A stretch of 64,000 nucleotides of DNA from DASQFQ01 sp963805525 (GCA_963805525.1 CAWDUT010000004.1:992001-1056000); one strand, 5' to 3'. Shown: positions 8,886 through 16,765, counted from the first letter of the stretch. The notes: generated by a model from the letters alone, not told the origin. Numbers and translations: made by a program.

Positions 8886-9391
8886 GCGGCGGCGCAGTCG
8901 GCGCAGAGGCCGCGCACGACCACCTCGGCGCCGCTCGTCTCGGCGCCCAGCGCCCGAGCCCGCTCGAGGGCGGGACCGAGCTCGACGTCGGCGTCGAGGT
9001 CCGCCACCGCGCCGCACGCGGTGCAGACGAGGTGGTGGTGCGCCTCGGAGCGCGGATCGAACCGGACCGCCCGGCCCGCGTGGACGCGCAGGGCGAGGCC
9101 GAGATCGGTCAGCAGCTCGAGCGCGGCGTAGACCGTGGGCAGCGAGACGCCCGGCACCGTGCCGTGGACCCGGTCGAAGACCTCCTCGGCGGTCGAGTGG
9201 CGCCCGAGGTCGTGCAGGGCGTTGTGGACGGCGAGCCGCTGCGGCGTGACGCGCATCCCGCGCGAGCGGAGCGCCGCGCGGAGCTCGGCCGCGTCGTACG
9301 GCGCCGGCGCGGAGGGAGCAGGCGCCGTCTTGGCCACGTCCTCGACGGGCGGCCACGGCCGGTGGTACTTGGATGTCGCTTCGCCGGGCAT
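8882..9391 (-). CDS. Fur-family transcriptional regulator
   Basis: A 169-residue metal-sensing repressor of the Fur/PerR/Zur family. The winged helix is GMRVTPQRLAVHNALHDLGRHSTAEEVFDRV...PTVYAALELLTDLGL; the metal-binding HHHLVCTACG and a terminal CADC give the two Cys pairs of the structural zinc site. ATG at 9391 is preferred over an upstream GTG-type extension. It is divergent from a VIT1/CCC1-type iron transporter across a 66-nt A/T-richer gap holding an inverted repeat, so an iron or peroxide role is most likely. Its 3' end overlaps that of the BTAD gene by 4 nt. Confidence 0.92.
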   Translation of the reverse strand: MPGEATSKYHRPWPPVEDVAKTAPAPSAPAPYDAAELRAALRSRGMRVTPQRLAVHNALHDLGRHSTAEEVFDRVHGTVPGVSLPTVYAALELLTDLGLALRVHAGRAVRFDPRSEAHHHLVCTACGAVADLDADVELGPALERARALGAETSGAEVVVRGLCADCAAA

Positions 9392-9402
9392 GTTCGGGTG
9401 GC

Positions 9403-9437
9403 CTAACTGTAACACCTCGCTCGTTATTACAAGATAG
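9403..9437. promoter_or_regulatory. Imperfect inverted repeat in the fur/iron-transporter divergent promoter
   Basis: Left arm CTAACTGTAACAC (9403-9415) and right arm GTTATTACAAGATAG (9423-9437) are diverged inverted copies around CTCGCTC. The stretch is unusually A/T-rich for this genome and sits between two divergent start codons. A Fur-type operator controlling both genes is the natural reading, though it does not match the classical E. coli Fur box. Confidence 0.5.
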
Positions 9438-9443
9438 TTGCGA

Positions 9444-9449
9444 TAGAAT
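9444..9449 (+). promoter_or_regulatory. Putative -10 element TAGAAT for the iron transporter
   Basis: TAGAAT ends 8 nt before ATG 9458, and no purine-rich ribosome-binding site lies between. This suggests a leaderless mRNA. Confidence 0.45.
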
Positions 9450-9457
9450 GCCCGGCG

Positions 9458-9961
9458 ATGCTCTCCGACATCTCCTTCACCAACTGGCGCGAGGCGGACG
9501 ACCGGTCGCGGGTGCTGCAGGTCATCCAGCCCGGGCTGATCGGGCTGATCGACGGCACGCTCTCGACGCTGGCGCCGATCTTCGCCGCCGCCTACGTCTC
9601 CGGCTCGCGGGCCGCGCTCCTCGTCGGCATCGCCGCCGCGCTCGGCGCGGCGATCTCGATGGGCTTGTCAGAGGCGCTGTCGGACGACGGCTCGCTGACC
9701 GGCCGCGGGGAGTCCGTCACGCGCGGCGCGATCACGGGCGTCGCCACGTTCGTCGGGGGCACCGCCCACGCGCTGCCGTTCCTGATCGGGGACATCTCGA
9801 CCGCGCTGAAGGTCGCGTACGTCGTGGTCGCGATCGAGCTGACCGCGATCGCCTGGGTCCGCAAGCGCTTCCTCAAGGTCTCGATGCGCACCTCGCTGAT
9901 CCAGGTCACCGCCGGCGGCATCGTCATCGCCGCCGTCGGGGTCATCCTCGGCCACGCCTAG
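9458..9961 (+). CDS. VIT1/CCC1-family metal (iron) transporter
   Basis: A 167-residue membrane protein with about five hydrophobic helices. The first two (IQPGLIGLIDGTLSTLAPIF and GIAAALGAAISMGLSEALSD) match the VIT1/CCC1 family, in which Fe2+/Mn2+ is moved out of the cytosol. The long cytosolic metal-binding domain of plant VIT1 is absent, and there is no erythrin (ferritin-like) domain of the MbfA type; the protein equals the membrane part only. The fur homologue is divergent, suggesting de-repression or activation at high iron. Confidence 0.85.
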   Translation: MLSDISFTNWREADDRSRVLQVIQPGLIGLIDGTLSTLAPIFAAAYVSGSRAALLVGIAAALGAAISMGLSEALSDDGSLTGRGESVTRGAITGVATFVGGTAHALPFLIGDISTALKVAYVVVAIELTAIAWVRKRFLKVSMRTSLIQVTAGGIVIAAVGVILGHA

Positions 9962-9974
9962 TAGCGTCCCGGGC

Positions 9975-10064
9975 ATGATCCTCCTGACCGTCTGCCTCAC
10001 CGTCGTCATCTTCTCGTTCCTCGTCGGCGGCTACTTCGCCGGGCGTAGCCTCGATTCGTCATGA
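9975..10064 (+). CDS. Small single-span membrane protein (29 aa)
   Basis: A short frame begins with ATG 9975 and ends TGA 10062-10064. Residues 2-24 form one hydrophobic helix ending GGYFAGRS. A TAGCGT -10-like hexamer (9962-9967) lies 7 nt upstream. It follows the iron transporter by 13 nt and could be co-transcribed. No homologue is recognised, so the call rests on composition and position only. Confidence 0.4.
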   Translation: MILLTVCLTVVIFSFLVGGYFAGRSLDSS

Positions 10065-10102
10065 CGCTGCCCGGGGTGATGGCGGCTGGGCGCGAGGAAT
10101 GT

Positions 10103-10156
10103 CCTCCTGAGCAGGGAAGATGCGGCTTGTCGAAGGCTGCAATCCCGCTCAGGAGG
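10103..10156 (+). promoter_or_regulatory. Stem that would sequester the transposase ribosome-binding site
   Basis: CCTCCTGAGC (10103-10112) is perfectly complementary to GCTCAGGAGG (10147-10156), and the right arm contains the AGGAGG Shine-Dalgarno of the transposase. A read-through transcript would hide the ribosome-binding site, while one starting inside the loop would not. This is a known protective design in insertion sequences; here it is inferred from sequence. Confidence 0.5.
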
Positions 10157-10164
10157 TCATCATC

Positions 10165-11518
10165 TTGCAGGTGAAGCATCACACGCACGTCGGATCGCTT
10201 GCCGTTCGGGCCGACGCGCGCGGCTTGGTGTCGCGGTCGGGGACCGTGCTGGCGGGCGCGTTGGCCGGCCGGTTGGGTGTCACGGCGGCGTTGTCACAGG
10301 CGCTTGGACATCTGCATCGCCGCCGGCCGACACACGCCCCGGGCGGGGTGCTCGTCGTCTTGCGGTGATGCTGATCGACGGCGGCGAATGCGTTTCGGAC
10401 CTCGGCGCGCTGGCCGATCAGCGGGCCTTGTTCGGCCCGGTCGCCTCGCACTCGACTGCGTCGCGGCTGCTGCACGCGATCGGCGTCGATGGGCGCGCGC
10501 AGATCCAGGCGGCCAGGGCGGCGGCGCGCGAGCGTGCCTGGTGCGTGGGCGAGCGGCCCGGGCGGATCGTCCTGGACTTCGACAGCCACCTCGTCGAGGT
10601 CCATTCCGAGAAGGAGGGCGCGGCGCCGAACCGCAAGCATGGGTTCGGGTTTCACCCGTTGGGCTGCTGGCTGGACGAGACCGGTGAGGCGCTGGCCATG
10701 GTTCTGCGGCCCGGCAACGCTGGAGCGAACACGGCCGCCGATCACGTCAGCGTGCTTGACGCGGCGCTCGCCCAGTTGCCGGGCGACGTCGCAGATCGCG
10801 GCGGCGGCGAGCCGGTCGAGATCCTCGCCCGCTCAGACTCGGCGGGGGCCACGCACGCGTTCGCCGCCGCGCTGCGCGAGCGCCGGATCCGGTTCTCGTT
10901 GGGCTACTACGTCACCGAGACCGTCGGTCAAACCGCGCTGGCACTGCTCGACAGCGCGTGGCGGCCGGCGTTGAACGCTGACGGCGAGGCGCGCGATGGC
11001 GCGTGGGTCGCCGAGCTGACCGACCACGTGGACCTCGCCGCGTGGCCCGAGGGCACGAGGTTGATCGTCCGTCGCGAGCGCCCGCATCCCGGCGCCCAAC
11101 TGCGGTTCACCGACACCGACGGGCATCGCTACCAGGCGTTCCTCACCGACCAGCGCGGCAACGACCTCGCCGCGCTGGAAGTCACCCACCGCTTGCACGC
11201 CCGCGTCGAAGACCGCATCGCCGAAGCGCGCGAGCTTGGACTCGCACGCCTGCCGTTTCACAGCTTCGACGCGAACGAGACCTGGATCGAGCTGATCCTG
11301 CTCGCCCAAGACCTGCTGACCTGGACGCGCAGCCTCCTCCTCGACGACGACAGCGCGCAGCTCGCCCCCAAGCGCCTGCGCCACCGCCTGCTGCACGTCG
11401 CCGGCCGACTGACGCGCTCCGGCCGCCGGCGCCCTTGCACCTGCCCGCCGCTTGGCCCTGGGCCACCGCGCTCATCACCGCGTTCGAGCGCCTACGCGCG
11501 CTGCCCGCGCCCGGCTGA
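10165..11518 (+). pseudogene. IS1380-family transposase, two frameshifts
   Basis: DDE transposase in three frames. Frame A (TTG 10165, 8 nt after AGGAGG, to TGA 10366-10368) holds the N-terminus. Frame B (from 10365) holds the core, with RIVLDFDSHLVEVHSEKEG, the ARSDSAG segment carrying a catalytic Asp, and FHSFDANETWIELILLAQDL. Near 11,420-11,440 the family's C-terminal AWPWATALITAFERLRALPAPG continues in a third frame to 11518. The first break looks like loss of one base near 10,355. The frame A stop and frame B GTG overlap as GTGA. Programmed frameshifting is conceivable at the first site, but the second break makes decay more likely. Confidence 0.8.
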
Positions 11519-11719
11519 CCGCCGCGCCGGGCCGCCACGACGACGAACAGGACCTCACGGCGCTCTGCGCTGCCCGAAATCCACCTCGCCGGAAGCCGTG
11601 ACCGGCCGCGCGCAACCCGAAATCGACAGACACGCCCCGCTCACCACCCGCTTCGAGCGCCCCAACATCGCGGCGGCCTCACACACGCCGCCAAGGCGAA
11701 CCGCCGAGTGGGGAATCAG

Positions 11720-12469
11720 CTAGAGCGCGGCGACGACGGCCTCGAGCTCCGCGACCACATCCCCCGTCAGCCGCACCGCGGCGTCGGCGTCGTACTTCGT
11801 CTCGCCCTTGGTGACGATCGCCAGCGCGCCGCCGGCGCGCAGGCACACCGACGGCAGCCCGGCCACCGGGTAGACCTCCAGCGACGAGCCGACGCACAGC
11901 AGCAGGTCGGCGCGCTCGCACAGCGCCTCCGCCCGCCCCATCGCGTCCATCGGGAGGAACTCGCCGAACAGCACGACGGCGGGCTTGAGCGGGTGGCCGC
12001 AGTCGCAGCGCGGCACGCCGGCCTCATCCGCCGCCAGCCGCGCCCGCGTTTCCTCCAGGTCGTACTGGCGGCCGCACTCGAGGCACGACGAGTGCGAGAT
12101 CGAACCATGAACCTCGACTAGATCCTGAGTCCCTGCCGTCTCGTGCAGCCCGTCGATGTTCTGCGTGATCACGGCATCCAGCAGCCCCCGCCGCTCCAGC
12201 TCCACCAGCGCGAAGTGCGCCCCGTTGGGCTGCTTCTCACGCAGCGTCGAGAAGCGATTGCCATAGAAGTGCCAGAAGCGCTCGGGCTCGCGCCGGAAGA
12301 CGTCGATGTGGGCGACCTCCATCGGGTCGACGTTCTCCCACAGCCCCGTCCCCGGGGAGCGGAAGTCCGGGATCCCCGACGGCACGGAGATCCCGGCGCC
12401 CGTCAGCGCCACCACCGAGCCGGCCGAGCGGATCAGCCCGGCCAGCGCGGCGGCGGAACCAACGCTCAC
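11720..12469 (-). CDS. Sir2-family NAD-dependent protein deacylase
   Basis: A 249-residue sirtuin that removes acyl groups from lysines, consuming NAD. Visible: the NAD loop ALTGAGISVPSGIPDFRSPG, QNIDGLH, the catalytic VHGSI, a zinc site with Cys pairs (CLECG and CDCG), and VVLFGEFLP and VGSSLEVYP. The GTG start at 12469 overlaps the stop of the 3HCDH/enoyl-CoA hydratase gene by 4 nt, so it is coupled to beta-oxidation genes and may regulate acyl-CoA enzymes. The family Arg/Tyr pair of desuccinylases was not resolved. Confidence 0.92.
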   Translation of the reverse strand: MSVGSAAALAGLIRSAGSVVALTGAGISVPSGIPDFRSPGTGLWENVDPMEVAHIDVFRREPERFWHFYGNRFSTLREKQPNGAHFALVELERRGLLDAVITQNIDGLHETAGTQDLVEVHGSISHSSCLECGRQYDLEETRARLAADEAGVPRCDCGHPLKPAVVLFGEFLPMDAMGRAEALCERADLLLCVGSSLEVYPVAGLPSVCLRAGGALAIVTKGETKYDADAAVRLTGDVVAELEAVVAAL

Positions 12470-13575
12470 TTCCCCTTGAACTCCGGCGTCCGCTTGCCCA
12501 GGAACGCGCCGATGCCCTCGCGCGCGTCCTCCGACACGAACGCCTTCGTGAACGCCTCCTTCTCGGCCGCGATGCCCTCGTCGAGGTCGCCCTTGTGGGA
12601 GGTCTGCTTGATCAGCTCGAGCGCCAGCGGCGCCTGCTTGCTGAACTTGCGCGCCCACTGGACCGCGGTGTCGAACAGCTCGTGGTCCTGCACGACGCGG
12701 TTGATCAGGCCGTGCTCGTAGGCGTCCTCGGCCGAGATCGCCTCGCCCGTGGTGTTCATCTCGAGCGCCTTGGCGGGGCCGACGAGCCGCGGCAGCCGCT
12801 GCGTGCCGCCGAAGCCCGGGATGATCCCGAGGTTGATCTCCGGCTGGCCGAACGAGGCCGAGAAGCCCGCGATGCGCACGTCGCACGCCATCGCGAGCTC
12901 GCAGCCGCCGCCGAACGCGAGCCCGTTCACGGCCGCGATCGTCATCGTCCGCGACTGCTCCCACGACCGCAGGAGCGAGTGCGCGCCCTCGAGCAGCTCC
13001 CGGCCGGACGACTCGTCCATCTTCGTGAACGCCTTGATGTCGGCCCCCGCGCAGAACAGCGCCGGGTTCGGGGAGGCGAGGATCAGCGCGTGCACCGACG
13101 GGTCACCGTCGGCCGCCTCCCACGCCGTCTTCAGCCCCTCGATCACGTCGGGCGAGATCGAGTTGGCCGGCGGGTTGTCGAGCCACGCCACGGCGTAGCC
13201 GTCGCGGGTGTCGAGCTTGACCGCCGCGTTCTCGTAGCCCGAGTCCGGCTGCGGGTACGGGTAGAAGCCCTGGCCGGACTTCGCCCCCAGGCGGCCCTGG
13301 GCGACCAGCCGCCGCAGGATCAGCGGCGGCTCGAAGTGCTCGCCCCACTCGTCCTCCGCCTTCTCGAGCGCCGCGAGGACGTCGTCGAGCCCGCGGAAGT
13401 CCGCGCGCGCGAACGGTCCGGGGATCATCCCGGTGCCCATCATCATCCCGAGGTCGATGTCGCGGACGCCCGCGATGCCCTCCTCGAGCACGAGGCAGGA
13501 CTCGACGAACGCCTTCAGCTGGAAGCGATCGGCGAGCGCCGCGTCGACGGCCGAAGCAGTCTCAGGAGTGCTCAT
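12466..13575 (-). CDS. 3-hydroxyacyl-CoA dehydrogenase C-domain fused to enoyl-CoA hydratase
   Basis: A 369-residue beta-oxidation protein. Residues 8-115 are a second 3HCDH C-terminal domain (FQLKAFVESCLVLEEG...SGQGFYPYP). Residues 120-369 are a crotonase domain, with the oxyanion-hole segments FCAGADIKAF and VNGLAFGGGCELAMACD. The catalytic Glu region PEINLGIIPGFGGTQRL is intact. In canonical FadB/FadJ the hydratase precedes the dehydrogenase; here the order is reversed and the dehydrogenase core is in the adjacent gene, which it overlaps by 14 nt. Together they would hydrate enoyl-CoA and oxidise the hydroxyacyl-CoA. Confidence 0.9.
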   Translation of the reverse strand: MSTPETASAVDAALADRFQLKAFVESCLVLEEGIAGVRDIDLGMMMGTGMIPGPFARADFRGLDDVLAALEKAEDEWGEHFEPPLILRRLVAQGRLGAKSGQGFYPYPQPDSGYENAAVKLDTRDGYAVAWLDNPPANSISPDVIEGLKTAWEAADGDPSVHALILASPNPALFCAGADIKAFTKMDESSGRELLEGAHSLLRSWEQSRTMTIAAVNGLAFGGGCELAMACDVRIAGFSASFGQPEINLGIIPGFGGTQRLPRLVGPAKALEMNTTGEAISAEDAYEHGLINRVVQDHELFDTAVQWARKFSKQAPLALELIKQTSHKGDLDEGIAAEKEAFTKAFVSEDAREGIGAFLGKRTPEFKGK

Positions 13576-14434
13576 AGAAGCCCTTTCCGCTCTTCTGGCC
13601 CAGGTCGCCCGCCTCGACGAGCTCCTCCATGCCGCGGTGGACGTAGAAGCGGTCCCCGTAGGCGTCGACCATGTCCTTGGCCACCTTCAGCGCCGTGTCC
13701 AGCCCGCTCATGTCGGCGAGGTAGAACGGCCCCATCGGCACGAGCTTCGAGTCGGTCAGCGCCTTGTCGATGTCCTTCACGTCGACGCCCGACTCGTCCT
13801 GATAGCGCCAGATCTCGGACGCCGTCGAGGTGAGGATGCGGTTGACCACGAAGCCCGGGCACTCGGCACAGCGCACGGGCATCTTGCGGATCGCCTGGGC
13901 GAAGTTGGCCGCGGCCTGCATGGTCTCGGCCGAGGTCTCCTCCCCCTCGATCACCTCGATCAGCCGCATGTAGGAGGCCGGCCAGAAGAAGTGGAAGCCG
14001 ACGACCTTGTCGGGCCGCTGGGTGATGTCGGCGATCTCGGTGATCGAGAGCCCCGACGTGTTGGAGGCGAGGATCGCGTGCCCCGGCGTAGCGGCATCGA
14101 GGTCCGCGAAGACCTCGTGCTTGATCGCCATCTTCTCCGGCACCGCCTCGATCACGAAGTCGACGTCGCCGAAATCGTCGTAGTCGGTGGTGCCGGTGAT
14201 CAGCCCGAGCGTGTGCTCGAGCTGGGCATCGGCCTGCTCCTGCGTGATCTTCTCCTTCTTGACCAGCTTGCCGACCTGGCCGCGGGTGACCTCTTCGGCC
14301 TTCTCGAGGCCCTTGTCAACGAATTCCTGTTTGACGTCCTTGAGCAGGACGGGGATGTCGGCCGAGGCGATGACCTGGGCGATTTCCCCGCCCATGACAC
14401 CCGCCCCGACGACACCGGCTTTGAAGACGAACAT
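13562..14434 (-). CDS. 3-hydroxyacyl-CoA dehydrogenase (NAD-binding + first C-terminal domain)
   Basis: A 290-residue NAD-dependent enzyme. Residues 1-185 form the Rossmann domain (VVGAGVMGGEIAQVIASADIPVLLKDV, FVIEAVPEKM, ILASNTSGLSITEIA, and the catalytic-His region VVGFHFFWPASYM). Residues 190-290 are the dimerising C domain, ending GQKSGKGFYEHS. Length matches stand-alone HADs. The downstream gene supplies another C domain plus the hydratase. The operon order is this gene, fusion, sirtuin. Start ATG 14434. Confidence 0.93.
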   Translation of the reverse strand: MFVFKAGVVGAGVMGGEIAQVIASADIPVLLKDVKQEFVDKGLEKAEEVTRGQVGKLVKKEKITQEQADAQLEHTLGLITGTTDYDDFGDVDFVIEAVPEKMAIKHEVFADLDAATPGHAILASNTSGLSITEIADITQRPDKVVGFHFFWPASYMRLIEVIEGEETSAETMQAAANFAQAIRKMPVRCAECPGFVVNRILTSTASEIWRYQDESGVDVKDIDKALTDSKLVPMGPFYLADMSGLDTALKVAKDMVDAYGDRFYVHRGMEELVEAGDLGQKSGKGFYEHS

Positions 14435-14446
14435 GGCCTGAGTCTT

Positions 14447-14842
14447 TCACGCGGGAGTGTCCACCAGCCTCACCGCGGAGAGCCCGGCGAGCAGCGTCAT
14501 GCAGATCGCCGAGCCCACGCACCAGATGCAGATCGCGTCGAGCCGGGCGACCTCGACGTAGGTCAGCCAGGCGCTGAACCCGAAGCCCGCGAGGCTCACG
14601 AACGCCGCCAGCGTGCGCTCGCGCTCGCCGTCGCGGGCGAGCGCGGCCAGGATGGCGACGTAGCCGAGCAGCCCGAGCAGGGCGACGGGCACGCCCGCCA
14701 GCTCCGCATAGTGCGACTTCTGAACCGTGGCGCACCCGTGTGCGATTGCGCACACGGGCTCGCCACCGGCGTAGTGGACGATGGTCAGGTAGGAGGCAAT
14801 GCCGAGGCCGGCCGCCGCGACGAGGATCGAGACGCGCCTCAC
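14447..14842 (-). CDS. Vitamin K epoxide reductase (VKOR) family protein
   Basis: A 131-residue, four-helix membrane oxidoreductase that reoxidises a DsbA-like partner and passes electrons to quinone, the Gram-positive counterpart of DsbB. The essential cysteines are all present: loop pair Cys31/Cys37 and the quinone-side CIWC motif at 105-108. A conserved Ser (43) is also there. The GTG start overlaps the stop of the DsbA-like gene by 4 nt, a strong functional link. Confidence 0.93.
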   Translation of the reverse strand: MRRVSILVAAAGLGIASYLTIVHYAGGEPVCAIAHGCATVQKSHYAELAGVPVALLGLLGYVAILAALARDGERERTLAAFVSLAGFGFSAWLTYVEVARLDAICIWCVGSAICMTLLAGLSAVRLVDTPA

Positions 14843-15579
14843 CGGAGCGCCTTCTGGAGCGCGGCCGCTTCGAGCACGCCCGAGCCGATCACGGTCGTCT
14901 TCCCGTTCTTGGTGACCGCGAAGGTCGGCGTCGAGTTGACGCGGAGCTGATTGGCCTCGGCGTCCGCCGTCGCCATCCCCTGAGCGGACTTGGAGGCGAC
15001 CACCTTGGCCGGGTCCGCGCCGGCGGCGGTCGCGACGGAGCGCAGGAACGAGTCGGTGACGTAGCCCGAGTTCTCCTGGCCCTGGGCGGCGTAGAACGCC
15101 TCCACGAACGGCCACAGCTTGCCCTGCGCCTGGGCGCCGGCGGCCGCCTCGGCCGCGCGCGAGGAGTCGGCGCCGATGAAGTGCAGCGTGCGGGCCTGCA
15201 GCTTCACCTTGCCGGTGCGGACGTAGTCGTTGACCAGCGTCGGCAGCGTGGTCTTCGACGCCTCCGCGCAGATCGGGCACTGCAGGTCGAGGAACTCGGT
15301 GACGGTCACCGGCGCCTTCGGATCTCCGAGGACGCCGTTGTGCTCGGGGATGCCGGCGAACAGCGTCGACTTGGCGGGCGCGGGGGTCTTGGGCGTGCCG
15401 CCGGACGACGAGACCACGACCGCGACGACGACGGCCACGAGCGCGAGCCCGGCGGCCGCGCCGAGCTGGATGAGCCGCCGGCGGCGGCGGTTGTGGGCGG
15501 CCTCGGCCGCCTCGGCGGCCTGGCGCTCGGCGCGGCGCTGCTCGCGCAGCTCGCGCTTGGTGAGGGTGGAACTGGACAT
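14839..15579 (-). CDS. DsbA-like membrane-anchored thiol-disulfide oxidoreductase
   Basis: A 246-residue protein. Residues 1-35 are a charged cytosolic tail (RELREQRRAERQ...NRRRRR), 37-57 a single membrane span, and 85-246 an extracytoplasmic thioredoxin-fold domain. The active site is CPIC (101-104) and the cis-Pro segment is NSTPTF. It introduces disulfides into secreted proteins and is recycled by the VKOR encoded immediately downstream. Start ATG 15579. Confidence 0.93.
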   Translation of the reverse strand: MSSSTLTKRELREQRRAERQAAEAAEAAHNRRRRRLIQLGAAAGLALVAVVVAVVVSSSGGTPKTPAPAKSTLFAGIPEHNGVLGDPKAPVTVTEFLDLQCPICAEASKTTLPTLVNDYVRTGKVKLQARTLHFIGADSSRAAEAAAGAQAQGKLWPFVEAFYAAQGQENSGYVTDSFLRSVATAAGADPAKVVASKSAQGMATADAEANQLRVNSTPTFAVTKNGKTTVIGSGVLEAAALQKALR

Positions 15580-15661
15580 GGGACTCCTTCGGGAGCAGAT
15601 GAGAAGCGGACGTGGCGCGCAGCGCGGAGCGAGCGGCCGGAGGCGGTCCTGCGGTACGGCG

Positions 15662-16204
15662 CTAGGCGAGCGCCGGAGGGGCGCGACCGCGCGTCAGGCG
15701 CAGCCGGGCGGCGCTCGTGCCCATCCACGAGCGCTCGAGCGGCCGCGAGGCGACCGCGTCGAAGGAGATCAACCGCGGCGCGGAGGGCCGCAGCGCTTCG
15801 ATCAGCTTGGGGGCGACCCGCAGCGCGAGCGCGAGCACGGCGCCCGCGAGCACGCCGAGCGCCAGCAGCCCGAGCCAGCCGCCGCCGATCGCGGAGCCGG
15901 CGCCGAGCAGCGAGGCGACGCCCGCCTGGGCGGCGCACGACGCCCACACCGCGCCGGTGCCGACCGCCCACACGCGGCGGAAGCCGGGAGCGGAACCGGC
16001 GACCCGGGCGACGACGAGCGCCAGCCCGGCGCCGTAGAGCGCGAACGCGAGCAGCCCGGCCGCGGCGTACCAGCCCTGGCCGGCCGCCGCGAGGCAGCTC
16101 TCCGCGCGCGGGCCGCACATCACCGCGGCGCGCGTCTGGTCCGCGAGGACCGCGAGCAGCGGGAGGAGCACGAGGGCGCGGAAGGTCAGCGGGACGCGAC
16201 GCAT
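15662..16204 (-). CDS. Membrane protein, unknown (upstream of the dsbA/VKOR pair)
   Basis: A 180-residue protein with about four membrane helices, an extracytoplasmic loop containing two cysteines (MCGPRAESCLAAA), and a basic C-terminal tail. ATG 16204 is chosen because the hydrophobic N-terminus begins there. An in-frame ATG at 16288 exists but would put an 18-bp hairpin arm inside the gene. Transcribed toward DsbA/VKOR 82 nt downstream, so it may belong to that disulfide system. No family recognised. Confidence 0.65.
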   Translation of the reverse strand: MRRVPLTFRALVLLPLLAVLADQTRAAVMCGPRAESCLAAAGQGWYAAAGLLAFALYGAGLALVVARVAGSAPGFRRVWAVGTGAVWASCAAQAGVASLLGAGSAIGGGWLGLLALGVLAGAVLALALRVAPKLIEALRPSAPRLISFDAVASRPLERSWMGTSAARLRLTRGRAPPALA

Positions 16205-16254
16205 GAGTTCAAGGAGATCATCGACACCTGAGCGCGAGATCAACACCGTAATTT

Positions 16255-16305
16255 CCACGAATATCACCTCGACGGCGCATACCGCCATCGAGGTGACATT
16301 CGTGG
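16255..16305. repeat. Long intergenic hairpin (18-bp arms, one mismatch)
   Basis: Arm CCACGAATATCACCTCGA (16255-16272) pairs with TCGAGGTGACATTCGTGG (16288-16305) at 17 of 18 positions. GGCG/CGCC can extend the stem inward. It lies 3' of the SRPBCC gene and 5' of the membrane-protein gene, both on the minus strand. No T-run follows on either strand, so a large operator, processing site or miniature element is as likely as a terminator. Confidence 0.6.
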
Positions 16306-16309
16306 CCGC

Positions 16310-16765
16310 TCAGGCGAGCTCGATGTCCGCTCGCCGCTCACGGGCGAAGCGGGCCAGCGAGCGCTTGAGCGAGTCGCGCAGCGCGCGCCGGATGAAGAGC
16401 GCGTCCGTCAGCGGCGTGAGGGCGTTGCGCTCCTTGAGCTCGTACTCGAGCTCGAGCGTCACCTCGACCGCGTCGGGCTTGGGCGAAAACCCGACCCGCT
16501 GGCTGCCGCGCAGTTGCTCGTCCTCGACCTCCAGCGTCTGCCCCACGCGCGCCTCGTACGCGCGCACGCGCTCGACCACCCGCCCGCGACCGCCTGGCTT
16601 CGAGTCCCACACCGCGCGCGAGCCGACCGCCGGCCACTCGCCCTCGAGCTTGGCCAGATGGCCGAAGCCGTCGATCCACGCCGGCCAGCGCTGCGGGTCG
16701 TACCAGACCGACTCCGCCTCGGAGGCGAGGCCCGGGACCGTCTCGACGGCGCGCACGCGTGGCAT
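16310..16765 (-). CDS. SRPBCC (polyketide cyclase/START-like) family protein
   Basis: A 151-residue helix-grip protein. It begins VETVPGLASEAESVWYDPQRWPAWIDGFGHL, the usual pattern for this superfamily's ligand-cavity proteins, followed by alternating beta strands and a long C-terminal helix (FIRRALRDSLKRSLARFAR). It probably binds a hydrophobic ligand; no catalytic residues can be named. Divergent from the GNAT gene, 29 nt apart. Confidence 0.8.
   Translation of the reverse strand: MPRVRAVETVPGLASEAESVWYDPQRWPAWIDGFGHLAKLEGEWPAVGSRAVWDSKPGGRGRVVERVRAYEARVGQTLEVEDEQLRGSQRVGFSPKPDAVEVTLELEYELKERNALTPLTDALFIRRALRDSLKRSLARFARERRADIELA

Larger units (their letters stand above)
10103..11518 (+). 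mobile_element. IS1380-type insertion sequence remnant
   Basis: Holds a frameshifted IS1380-family transposase and its 5' control hairpin. Terminal inverted repeats and target duplications could not be identified, so the outer ends are approximate; the true element may reach about 10,070 on the left and about 11,700 on the right. The 11,519-11,719 stretch after the transposase has no convincing gene. Confidence 0.65.

Noticed and set aside
16205..16288. Longer start (ATG 16288) for the membrane protein
   Set aside because: Would place the hairpin arm in coding sequence and adds an uncharacteristic segment before the first membrane helix; not fully excluded.
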